From CAIUSP01 sp964594365 (GTDB lineage Bacteria > Actinomycetota > Thermoleophilia > Solirubrobacterales > 70-9): DNA of 64,000 bases. The stretch lies in contig CAZQMB010000001.1 of assembly GCA_964594365.1 (NCBI GenBank), positions 124,001-188,000 of the forward strand, read 5' to 3'. The position numbers and the translations under genes were made by a program. Within the stretch, counting starts at the first letter, position 1; each line of letters opens with the position of its first letter. Positions 49,682-57,102 of the stretch are shown piece after piece. The notes under the pieces were generated by a model. That model saw nothing but the letters and a program-made list of their open reading frames with translations, was not told the DNA's origin and searched no databases.

Positions 49682-51568
49682 CTAGGACCTGATCGTGTTC
49701 CGAATCCTGACCCCGAGCCACGCTGAGCCGGCGATACAGACCACCCCCAATGCGAGCGCCCACCACCAAGTGGAGATCCACGATCCCGCCCCCTCGGCCT
49801 GCGCAATGGCTCCCTCTTCAGGGAGAGGACTCTCGTCGATCACAGGGGAGTCGTCTCCGATCCGGCTGGCGTCGTCCCTCGCTCCGGTGCTCGCGGTCGG
49901 GTTCCCGTCCGGATCGACACCCGCGACCGTAGATCCCGTCGCTCCAGCAGACGCAGCGTCAGCCGGCTCGGTCGACGACGGACTGCCTACCGCCTCGAGT
50001 GGGAACGGTTCTCCGGCCACGGCGACGAGAGCCTGCGCGGTGACCCAGACCGGTGTCTGATCGGACGAAGCCGAGTATCGGAAGTGGCCGTCACGGGCCT
50101 GCCGAGAGGCGAGGTAGTCGATCGGAGATCGTCCAGCCCGCCGCACCTGCCTCGGGGGCTGTCCTGCCGCGAGCAAGCCCTGAACGGCCCAAGCCGTGGA
50201 TTGGGCGTTGGGGGCGGCACCCGGCAACCCCCAGCCTCCCTGCCGATGCTGGTTGCGCTTCAACCAGCCGCTGCCTCGAGTGACTGCCGCGCGGCCACCG
50301 TCCACCGCGACCAGAGCCTGGATTGCCGCACCCGTGCTGTCTGCATCGGGATTCACCCCGGGTCCATAACCCCACCCGCCACTTCCTGTCTGGGCACGCT
50401 TCAGCCAGGCGACCGCCCTCGAGGACGGCTCGACGTCTGCGGCGGCCAGCGCGAGCAGATAGAACGCAGTCAGGTTGACCTGACTGCCGAGCGAGCCGTC
50501 CCTTCCGACTCGGGCACGCAGGCGCCTGATCGGCCGCACACCTCCGAACCGACGGGGATCGAGTCCGCTTGCTGCCAACGCGAGGATCGTCCGCTCGAGA
50601 TCTCCCGTCGTCTGGATCTCGTCTGCACGGCTTCGCAGGTAGTCGATGGCACTCTTGCCGGATCGGCTCTGCACCACGGTCGGATTGCGGCCTGCAGCAG
50701 CGATCGCCAACGCGACCCAGCCTGTGGTCGCCGTGTCGGACTGCCTCCGCGGCGCAAAACCGAACCCCCCGTCCTCGTTCTGACTGCGTCGCAGCCAATC
50801 GAGAGCCGAAGACGCACTGGCAGTTGCATGGGCACTCGGCGCGGACCGGGATGGTGGCTGTCCGGCCTGGGCGGAATCTCCTCCTGAAAGTGATCCGGCC
50901 GCAATGGCCAAGGCCATGATCAGCGAGGCTGCGCCCGCGCCGATCCGGGCAGATGATTTCTCTTCCCAGCGGTGGGTGAACCGCCTTCGATGGCGCTCCA
51001 GCAAACCGACGATGGCCGGGCCTGCGACCAACGCTATTGCGAAGTTCCCGGCTGCATGTGCCAAGTTGAATGGGATGCCCCTGACCGAAAGCGCGAGGTA
51101 GCGCTCCACCGACTGTTCACCGCCGAAGACGACCATCGCCGAGTAGTCGAGCAAGGCGCCGTAGAGCAGGCCCATCGCGCCACACGCGAAAGCGAACCCG
51201 AACCTCCCCATCCTGCGTCCGGTGACGACTGCGAGGCCCGCGCCGAACAGTCCTGCAAGACCCCATCCCGCCATCTGCCAAGGGGTCCATGGGCCTTGGC
51301 CCAGCCAGAGATTCGAGACCAACGCCGAGAGGGCCCCGACCATGAATCCCGGCGCACCACCGAGCGCGTAACCGGAGAACACGGCCAGATCCGTGGTGGG
51401 TACGACGTTCGGTATCGGTGAGAAGATGACCCGTCCAGCGGCAGCGAGCGCTGCCATGGCTGCCACGAGCGCGATGACCTGTGGGCGCGGGCGGGACCTC
51501 TCGTACCAGAGCGCGCCTCCTACCAGAGCGCCTGCGAGGAGCAGCATCGAAGCTCCCTGCCAACTCAC
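49682..51568 (-). CDS. ECF transporter S component fused to an alpha/alpha-barrel (prenyltransferase-like) domain
   Basis: Residues ~1-195 are a polytopic S component (FSPIPNVVPTTDLAVFSGYALGG, LVSNLWLGQGPWTPWQMAG, IPFNLAHAAGNF), here most likely for cobalamin (CbrT-like role). A membrane helix (~208-228) exports residues ~252-520, which contain repeated prenyltransferase/squalene-cyclase units: LDWLRRSQNEDGGFG, WLKRAQTGSGGWGYG, WLKRNQHRQGGWGLPG, YLASRQARDGHFRYS. A Ser/Thr/Asp-rich linker and a final helix (~598-621) follow. The same alpha/alpha toroid forms the alpha domain of transcobalamin. GTG at 51568 overlaps the EcfA stop by four bases. It is the last gene of the riboswitch operon. Confidence 0.86.
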   Translation of the reverse strand: MSWQGASMLLLAGALVGGALWYERSRPRPQVIALVAAMAALAAAGRVIFSPIPNVVPTTDLAVFSGYALGGAPGFMVGALSALVSNLWLGQGPWTPWQMAGWGLAGLFGAGLAVVTGRRMGRFGFAFACGAMGLLYGALLDYSAMVVFGGEQSVERYLALSVRGIPFNLAHAAGNFAIALVAGPAIVGLLERHRRRFTHRWEEKSSARIGAGAASLIMALAIAAGSLSGGDSAQAGQPPSRSAPSAHATASASSALDWLRRSQNEDGGFGFAPRRQSDTATTGWVALAIAAAGRNPTVVQSRSGKSAIDYLRSRADEIQTTGDLERTILALAASGLDPRRFGGVRPIRRLRARVGRDGSLGSQVNLTAFYLLALAAADVEPSSRAVAWLKRAQTGSGGWGYGPGVNPDADSTGAAIQALVAVDGGRAAVTRGSGWLKRNQHRQGGWGLPGAAPNAQSTAWAVQGLLAAGQPPRQVRRAGRSPIDYLASRQARDGHFRYSASSDQTPVWVTAQALVAVAGEPFPLEAVGSPSSTEPADAASAGATGSTVAGVDPDGNPTASTGARDDASRIGDDSPVIDESPLPEEGAIAQAEGAGSWISTWWWALALGVVCIAGSAWLGVRIRNTIRS

Positions 51569-53259
51569 GAGAGCCCCTTCGAAGCGGTCGGGGATGCCGA
51601 TCGATCGCGCTCGAGGAGGAGATCCTCGGGTGTGAGGGCCGCACCGTCCGTCAAACGAGACACCTCGGTGGCGAAGTGCAGGCCGCTGGAGAGCACCTCC
51701 CTCACCGGACCGTCTGCGATCGCGCGGCCTCGGGCCAGCAGGACGACGCGGTCGGCGAAACCAGCCGCGAATTCGACGTCATGGGTCGCGACGAGCACGG
51801 CGCAGCCTCTACCCGCGATCTCGCTGGCCAGTGCCGAGAGGTCGGCCTTTCGCCCACGATCCATCCCGCGAGTAGGCTCGTCGAGGAGGAGTGCGGACGG
51901 CAGTGGATCTCCCGCCCCTGATCGACCGGCGATGACCAGCGCAACCGCGAGTCGCTGACGCTCTCCCCCGCTCAGGTCGCGAGGGTCCGCGTCCTCGAAA
52001 CCCTCCAACCCGACCGCATCCAGTGCGGCGCGTCCGGCAGGCCCCGGGAGCTCGTCGCCCACTCGCTCGCGCACGATCATGTCGGCAGGGCGCTGCGGGA
52101 GCATCGCGACCCCTCGCTCCCCGCGAAGAACACTGCCCTCGGAGTTTTCGATCAACTCGGCAGCGACCCTCAGCAGGGTCGTCTTACCAGCGCCGTTGGC
52201 TCCCATCAGCGCCACCCGCTCACCTTCCAGGATCTCCATGTCCAATCCGTGGAGGACCTCCACCTCGCTGCCTCCCTGACCCAGGGATACCTCCACCCTC
52301 TGCATCGAGAGGGCGGTCCGGGCCTGGGCCGCAGATGTACCGGATGACTCAGCTCGACCTGTGACCCTGTCGACCGACTCCAGAGAGAACGCCCCTGCCA
52401 GAGCCAGACGAGCCTTACGACGAGACACGACCGCAGGTGATCCGACAGCCCGAAGAGCATGTGCTCCGGGGGTTGCGAGGTCCGGTTCCTCATCGAGTGA
52501 CCACTCGAGGAAATCGTCCGGATCGCCGTCGAAGACGATGCCGCCCGATCTCATCGCGATGGCCCTGTCCGCACCCTCCAGACAACGCTCCAGGCGGTGT
52601 TCACAGCAGATGATCGCGACGCCGAACTCCTCGTTGAGCCGCCTGAGCGTCCAGATCAGTCCCTCGGCTGCCACCGGATCCAATTGTGATGTGGCCTCAT
52701 CGAGCAGCAGCAACGCCGGGCGGGTGACCATCGCCGCTGCGAGGGCGACCCGCTGCAATTCACCGCCGGAGAGGGTCCCTGTCTGGCGCTCCAGCAGATG
52801 ATCGATCCCCAATGCAAGCGCGATCTCTTCGACCGCTCGAGCAACCTCTGCTTCGGGTGCACCCCGTAGCTCCAGCGGAAGCCGCAGTTCTGCGAAGACA
52901 GTGGTACTGACCACCTGAGACTCTGGGTCCTGGGCAACCAGACCCACCTCGGTCGCAAGCTCGGCCGGGCCGTGGTTCCTCACATCGTGGCCAGCGACCT
53001 CGAGCGCCCCCGAGATGTATCCCCCGTGGAAGTGCGGAACCAGTCCGCAGGCGGCACGGATCAACGTCGTCTTGCCTGAGCCCGATAGTCCGGCCAGGAC
53101 CACCATCTCGCCGCGGGCCACCTCGAGATCGATCGACTTCAGAGCCAGCGGCCCGTACTCGTCGCTGCCTGTCACCCCGGATGCAGGACCCAGCCCCAGT
53201 GGGTACCGGTAGTCGAGCTTGGAGCACCTCAGTGCAAGGGAGCTCGCGCCTGCACTCAC
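51565..53259 (-). CDS. ecfA: ECF transporter ATPase, two ATP-binding halves on one chain
   Basis: Tandem ABC ATPase of 564 residues. The first half has Walker A LSGSGKTTL, Q-loop VAQDPESQ, signature LSGGELQRVALA, Walker B LLLLDEATSQLD and the ECF-type CCEHRLER. The second half has GANGAGKTTL, MLPQRPADM, LSGGERQRLAVA, LLLDEPTRGMD and VATHDVEF. It corresponds to EcfA1 plus EcfA2 in one chain and energises the S and T subunits. GTG at 53259 overlaps the EcfT stop (GTGA) and has GAGGAGG eight bases upstream. The longer open frame to 53436 is a shadow of ecfT. Confidence 0.92.
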   Translation of the reverse strand: MSAGASSLALRCSKLDYRYPLGLGPASGVTGSDEYGPLALKSIDLEVARGEMVVLAGLSGSGKTTLIRAACGLVPHFHGGYISGALEVAGHDVRNHGPAELATEVGLVAQDPESQVVSTTVFAELRLPLELRGAPEAEVARAVEEIALALGIDHLLERQTGTLSGGELQRVALAAAMVTRPALLLLDEATSQLDPVAAEGLIWTLRRLNEEFGVAIICCEHRLERCLEGADRAIAMRSGGIVFDGDPDDFLEWSLDEEPDLATPGAHALRAVGSPAVVSRRKARLALAGAFSLESVDRVTGRAESSGTSAAQARTALSMQRVEVSLGQGGSEVEVLHGLDMEILEGERVALMGANGAGKTTLLRVAAELIENSEGSVLRGERGVAMLPQRPADMIVRERVGDELPGPAGRAALDAVGLEGFEDADPRDLSGGERQRLAVALVIAGRSGAGDPLPSALLLDEPTRGMDRGRKADLSALASEIAGRGCAVLVATHDVEFAAGFADRVVLLARGRAIADGPVREVLSSGLHFATEVSRLTDGAALTPEDLLLERDRSASPTASKGLS

Positions 53260-54179
53260 CTGCTCCACCTCCTCGCCCCGAGACCCCAAGGCACGAGCGA
53301 CAGAAGGGTCGAGCACGGGATCGCGAGCGTGAGCAGGAGGGTCGGCAACGAGACCTCCACCGACACCTCCGGATAGGACTCGAAGCTGGCAAATCCCGCG
53401 CCCAGCAAGAGCCCGACGGCCACGGCAACAGCACATCCCGAGACCAAGGGCCAGAGCCCGCCTCCTGCAACGTGGCGGAGCGCCTCGCCCGTGCTGTGGC
53501 GCCGACTCGGTCGCAACGAGTGCCCTCGTAACTCGAGCGTTGCCGCCACCTCGACCGAGCGGTCGAGTGAACCCGCTACGACACGACGTGCCAGCTCGGC
53601 CTTGCCGACAGGAGCGGCGGCGGGGCCACGAAGGTCGACACCTTCCTTGAGGCGGGTGAAATCAGCGGCTGCCACCGGCACCAGACGCGACACCAGGGTC
53701 GCGGTGAGCGCCGAATGTCGGGCGACCGGTCGGAGTGCCGCGAGCACCCGATCCGGATCCACGCAGGCGGACCAGACCGCGAACAGCAGAGCGACCGAGA
53801 CCACCCTCAACGCAATCACCCCTCCCGCAGCGAGCGACTCGAAGGTGATGGTCCCACCGATGACAGGGATCTCAGGAGCGCGGAAGAGCACCGTCGCGCC
53901 CGAATGGCTGATCAGACCATTGACCACGATCATCAGGATCGCCAGCGGGATCGAGAATCGCAGGGCCTGACGCATCGCCGGCCCCGCGCCGCAGGCCCAG
54001 CCGAGTACCCATGCGGAAAGGCCGGCTGAAATGATGACCAGAGGGCTGCCCGCCGCGAGCGCAATCACGCACAAGGCCACCAGAGGGGCGGCGGCTACCG
54101 CCGGATGCGCCCGATGCAGCGGGCTGGCGCCAGGGGTGAAGGCGAAAGCAGCGAGCGCCTGTCGACGGTCGGTGCTCAC
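53256..54179 (-). CDS. ecfT: ECF transporter T component
   Basis: Membrane coupling subunit of 307 residues with five to six helices. It begins AFTPGASPLHRAHPAVAAAPLVALCVIAL, and has LVIISAGLSAWVLGWA, VVNGLISHSG, and the cytosolic coupling region with VAATLELRGHSLRP, equivalent to an Ala-Arg-Gly motif that inserts into the ATPases. C-terminal helices end with SLVPWGLGARRW. It is joined by 4-base overlaps to the DUF4430 lipoprotein gene upstream and to ecfA downstream, so it forms the energy-coupling core of this operon. Confidence 0.9.
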   Translation of the reverse strand: MSTDRRQALAAFAFTPGASPLHRAHPAVAAAPLVALCVIALAAGSPLVIISAGLSAWVLGWACGAGPAMRQALRFSIPLAILMIVVNGLISHSGATVLFRAPEIPVIGGTITFESLAAGGVIALRVVSVALLFAVWSACVDPDRVLAALRPVARHSALTATLVSRLVPVAAADFTRLKEGVDLRGPAAAPVGKAELARRVVAGSLDRSVEVAATLELRGHSLRPSRRHSTGEALRHVAGGGLWPLVSGCAVAVAVGLLLGAGFASFESYPEVSVEVSLPTLLLTLAIPCSTLLSLVPWGLGARRWSR

Positions 54180-55093
54180 GGTCTCGGTATCTCGACTGGG
54201 CGTGAACCTCGAGCTGCCGGATACACGACCGCATATCGGTGCTCGAGATCGGTGGTGGCGAGACGCTGCGGCACCGCTGCCTCATCGACCCCGGTGACGA
54301 TCCAGGTGACGCGGTCCGGTCGGTCGGACAACGCCGCCACAAGTCCTGCCCGGACAGGACTACCGGCCTCACCTCCTCTGGAGTCGAGGGGCTGGAGCAG
54401 CCAGTTGCCGCCCGCCGACGCGACGAACCGCGCGTAGACCCCACTCGCGGAGGGTCCCCTCGCCAAGGCCTGGACCATCTCCTCGCTGCGCAATCGACCC
54501 CAGGGACCTACGAGCACGCGAAGCGAGGCCGTTTCGTTTCCGGCGTCCGAGATCCGCGCCCCTGCTCGCTCCAAGTCCCGAACCACCCCATCACAACCGG
54601 CAGGACTCGCCATGAGACACTCCACGTCGACGGCGCCAGGATGTCCCTCGAACGGCTGCGGCCACGAGCCGACCACTGCAGGCACGTACATGGTCACGGA
54701 CCAGTCGCGTCTGTCCCACCAGATCGAGTCCCCGGGCTCGACCACAGACTGGAGGGCACCTACCGGGGACTCGGTGCCGTCGCGAAAGAAGAACCAGTCG
54801 ACAGGCGCTCCATCGGCATTTCCTGCCGCAAACCCGTCGATCGACTCCACGAAACCACCGCCATAGGTGGTCTCGACGCGGTCGACAGAGCGAGTCAACA
54901 GCCGCATCACGTCGTCGGACTCACGAACCGGCAAGGACTGGTCGTACATCACGGTCCTCCCGAAATCCCTGGTGACCGACATCCTTGCATCCCCGCGCTC
55001 CTCACCAGGACCGAAGCCGCAACCGATGAACAGGCCCGCCACCACGAACGAGCCAACGGCACCGAGAGCGAATCGAAGGCGAGAGCCACTCAA
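54176..55093 (-). CDS. DUF4430 (transcobalamin C-terminal-like) putative lipoprotein
   Basis: 305 residues from a TTG start that overlaps the preceding stop as TTGA, with GGAGG upstream. The N-terminal helix FALGAVGSFVVAG runs into LFIGC, a lipobox-like end with C25; the -3 residue is Phe, so lipidation is likely but not certain. Residues ~45-131 match the DUF4430 pattern: LPVRESDDVMRLLTRSV, then PVDWFFFRDGTESPVGA and VEPGDSIWWDRRDW. DUF4430 is the beta domain of transcobalamin-type proteins. Residues ~135-305 form a second domain with two cysteines (C159, C167) of unknown role. Confidence 0.8.
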   Translation of the reverse strand: MSGSRLRFALGAVGSFVVAGLFIGCGFGPGEERGDARMSVTRDFGRTVMYDQSLPVRESDDVMRLLTRSVDRVETTYGGGFVESIDGFAAGNADGAPVDWFFFRDGTESPVGALQSVVEPGDSIWWDRRDWSVTMYVPAVVGSWPQPFEGHPGAVDVECLMASPAGCDGVVRDLERAGARISDAGNETASLRVLVGPWGRLRSEEMVQALARGPSASGVYARFVASAGGNWLLQPLDSRGGEAGSPVRAGLVAALSDRPDRVTWIVTGVDEAAVPQRLATTDLEHRYAVVYPAARGSRPVEIPRP

Positions 55094-55836
55094 CCCCTGC
55101 GGACCTCCTCGCAGTCCGCAGCGACCGTGTCGCGAGGATCGACGAAGGCGATGTCCTCTCCTCCCGAGCACCGCACCAGATCGCGCGCACCATCGCGTGC
55201 GAGCACTCGATCGCTGGCCGTGGTGCCGGTCACCGGGAACGATCCAGGTGCGCCTACCACCGCTCGCCGCCCCTCCCTCGGCGCCGGCCCGGGGATGCTC
55301 GTCGACGGGTATTCCTCGGTCAACTGATAGACCACCGTCTGGCCACCCCTAACTCGTGCGTTGTCAGCACTCGTCTCGACGAAGGTGCCGCCTATCCACA
55401 CGGCCCAGTAGGCGAGCCCGGAGGCCTCCACACCTCCGATGCCACAGAGAGTGTGCCCGAACGAGTAGTAGTCGCTGACCCGGAGCGGGCGCAGGACACC
55501 GAGTTCCGCGGCCGCGTCGGCCAACACTCCCATAGCGTTGGGGCCGCGCACGGCCGTCGGCGCGAACCCCCCATCGCCACCGGTCCCCTCGCCGAAACAG
55601 AGGGCTTGTGGTGAGGTCCTCACCCTCATCGACGAAGAGTGGACTACAGCGTCCACCAGTTGCCGATCCGAGCCATCCACGACCCTCACCTGAACCCGAA
55701 CCTGCTTGGCCGATGCGCCGGCCGGCGCAACCGCCAACGAGATCGAGGCCAGGGCTGCGACACACGCCCCGCCCACGGCCAAGTACCTACACGCTGCGCT
55801 GCGGACGCAGAGCGTCCTCACCTTCGATCCATTCAT
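55090..55836 (-). CDS. Secreted DUF4430 (transcobalamin C-terminal-like) protein
   Basis: 248 residues. ATG at 55836 follows GGGGAGG at five bases. A long signal peptide ends at about residue 43 (AGASA-KQ). The DUF4430-type domain spans ~75-175: MGVLADAAAELGVLRPLRV, then YWAVWIGGTFVETSAD and RVRGGQTVVYQL. C80 and C121 could form a disulfide inside it; C223 and C241 a second one. No lipobox or sortase signal is present, so it is free or bound through partners. It is the first gene after the riboswitch and overlaps the next gene by four bases. The open frame beyond 55836 is the riboswitch itself. Confidence 0.82.
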   Translation of the reverse strand: MNGSKVRTLCVRSAACRYLAVGGACVAALASISLAVAPAGASAKQVRVQVRVVDGSDRQLVDAVVHSSSMRVRTSPQALCFGEGTGGDGGFAPTAVRGPNAMGVLADAAAELGVLRPLRVSDYYSFGHTLCGIGGVEASGLAYWAVWIGGTFVETSADNARVRGGQTVVYQLTEEYPSTSIPGPAPREGRRAVVGAPGSFPVTGTTASDRVLARDGARDLVRCSGGEDIAFVDPRDTVAADCEEVRRG

Positions 55837-55874
55837 CTCTGCCTCCCCTTTCCTCGAGGGATTGATTGGCTTCT

Positions 55875-56069
55875 GGCCGGAGGCAGGTCTCCTGGCTCGG
55901 GATCGATCTCCATGCCTTCCCGGTCGCTCGTCGCTCCCAGTGGCTCTCATCTGGAGATCCCGGTCGCTATCGGACCGGAACTCTTCCCTCACAGTGGCGG
56001 GACCGCGCAGGATTCACACCTGACTTCCCTTGGACGCCCGTGCCTAAAACGACGCCACGACCACCGACC
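55875..56069 (-). ncRNA. Cobalamin riboswitch
   Basis: Reading the minus strand, all landmarks of the adenosylcobalamin-class aptamer appear in order. They are the P1 strand GGTCGG (56069-56064), AGGCACGGGCG, AAGGGAAGTCAGGTGTGAA, TCCTGCGCGGTCCCGCCACTG, GAGCCACTG, CCGGGAAGGC, the B12 box GAGCCAGGAGACCTGCC, and the closing P1 strand CCGGCC (55880-55875). It ends 38 bases before the ATG of the secreted DUF4430 gene, so control of translation initiation is the likely mode; no terminator with a T-tract follows. Its ligand class identifies the downstream operon as cobalamin-related. Confidence 0.96.
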
Positions 56070-56105
56070 TATGTCGCTGGCGACTCTATCGCAAGCAGAG
56101 GGCGA

Positions 56106-56948
56106 TCAGACCGGAAAGCAGCGTGAACTCGCGGAGGCGCCCAGAGAGCTCCCGTCGAGGTAGGTGATCCGGCCGTTCATGTTCAACATACGATTGCGGT
56201 CGGAGCACCTGGCGGTCACGTAGCCGCGGCCGTTGCCTCCGCCGATCTCGATCTCGAAATCGGTCAGTGCAGCGAGGCCGTCGAGGAAGGTCGGGACGGA
56301 GATGTCCAGGCGGTAGCCGAAATCCTTACCGCTGCGCGATGGCCGGATCGTCCCGAGGAGCGCGCCCCCGTAAGCTGCGCTCTCCACCCGCGCGAGGATC
56401 ACCAACTGGGGTCGCCCGGTTCCGGCCTCTGCGGGACCCTTGAACGCCGTCAGCTCGGTCGCGAGCTCCTCGTAGCCGTACGGATGGCTCTCGTCCACCG
56501 GCCAGGGGAAACGGGCCACGGCAGCGCCAGTCCCGAGCACGGAGTCCGGACAGCGGGCTATTGCCAGCTGGGTACTGAGGCTGTCGAGCCACTCACGACG
56601 ACATACCTTCTGCCGCGCGATCCGGCCGTTGAATACGAAGTCGTCGTCGAAGTTGAAGCTCGCGTACACCGTCGGACTCGGAATCCTGTTCGGAGCGGTC
56701 TCATTCAGCGTCGTGGAGGTGATGGAGATGACGGCTGGCTTGCGCTTGTCGCGCTTCAACTTGGTCGGAGAGACCCCTAGTCCGAGCGTCTGCGTCTGAG
56801 CCGCGTGACCCGAGCCGGTTTTGACCACGAAGCAGGCGAGCGCAACCACGACCACGATCTTGACCCGCCTCTTGCGTCGCTCGCGAGACGTGGGGGCAGC
56901 CGCGGGAGCGGCGAGGAACTCTCTGGATCTTTCTAGAAGCGCTTCCAT
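56106..56948 (-). CDS. Secreted/anchored hypothetical protein, paralogue of the 57103-58023 product
   Basis: 280 residues. After a short cytosolic stretch ending RERRKRRVK, a membrane segment (IVVVVALACFVVKTG) exports the rest. The extracytoplasmic part shares a pattern with the protein encoded at 57103-58023. Shared elements are an early Cys, LSTQLAIARCPDS, G.GAAVARFP, ELTAFKGP, G.PQLVILARVES, GALLGT, YRLDISVP, ALTDFEIEIG, GYVTARC and a final Cys. Four cysteines are conserved between the two. No enzyme motif is seen. It lies directly upstream of the cobalamin riboswitch but is not under its control. Confidence 0.7.
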   Translation of the reverse strand: MEALLERSREFLAAPAAAPTSRERRKRRVKIVVVVALACFVVKTGSGHAAQTQTLGLGVSPTKLKRDKRKPAVISITSTTLNETAPNRIPSPTVYASFNFDDDFVFNGRIARQKVCRREWLDSLSTQLAIARCPDSVLGTGAAVARFPWPVDESHPYGYEELATELTAFKGPAEAGTGRPQLVILARVESAAYGGALLGTIRPSRSGKDFGYRLDISVPTFLDGLAALTDFEIEIGGGNGRGYVTARCSDRNRMLNMNGRITYLDGSSLGASASSRCFPV

Positions 56949-57023
56949 CAGATCAGGTCCTGAATCCTAAACACCCGGTTCGACTCGAAGTTTCCCTCCC
57001 GAACCACTTCGACCCGAGAAAGG

Positions 57024-57053
57024 AAGAGGGGCGGCTCGCTGGCCGCCCCTCTT
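57024..57053 (-). terminator. Intrinsic terminator of the secreted-protein gene
   Basis: Perfect 12-bp stem AAGAGGGGCGGC / GCCGCCCCTCTT with a six-base loop TCGCTG, about 50 bases after the stop of the 57103-58023 gene. On the minus strand it is followed by CCTTTCTC, a modest U-rich tail. It separates that gene from the paralogue downstream. Confidence 0.85.
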
Positions 57054-57102
57054 TCCGGAAACTGATGCGTTTCGCTTGATTCGGATTCGACTCGAGGAAA
57101 CC

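Noticed and set aside
49682..51568. Squalene-hopene or terpene cyclase
   Set aside because: The repeats resemble that fold, but the DxDD catalytic motif is absent and the domain is fused to a transporter subunit on the outer side of the membrane.
53260..53436. N-terminal extension of EcfA
   Set aside because: It overlaps the end of ecfT in another frame. The GTG at 53259 has a ribosome site and a 4-base overlap with the ecfT stop.
55837..55992. 52-codon N-terminal extension of the secreted DUF4430 protein
   Set aside because: Those bases are the 3' part of the cobalamin riboswitch and its linker. A strong ribosome site and signal peptide follow from the ATG at 55836.
55837..56105. Intrinsic terminator as riboswitch expression platform
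   Set aside because: Between the B12 box and the ATG there is no stem followed by a T-tract. Ribosome-site control fits better.
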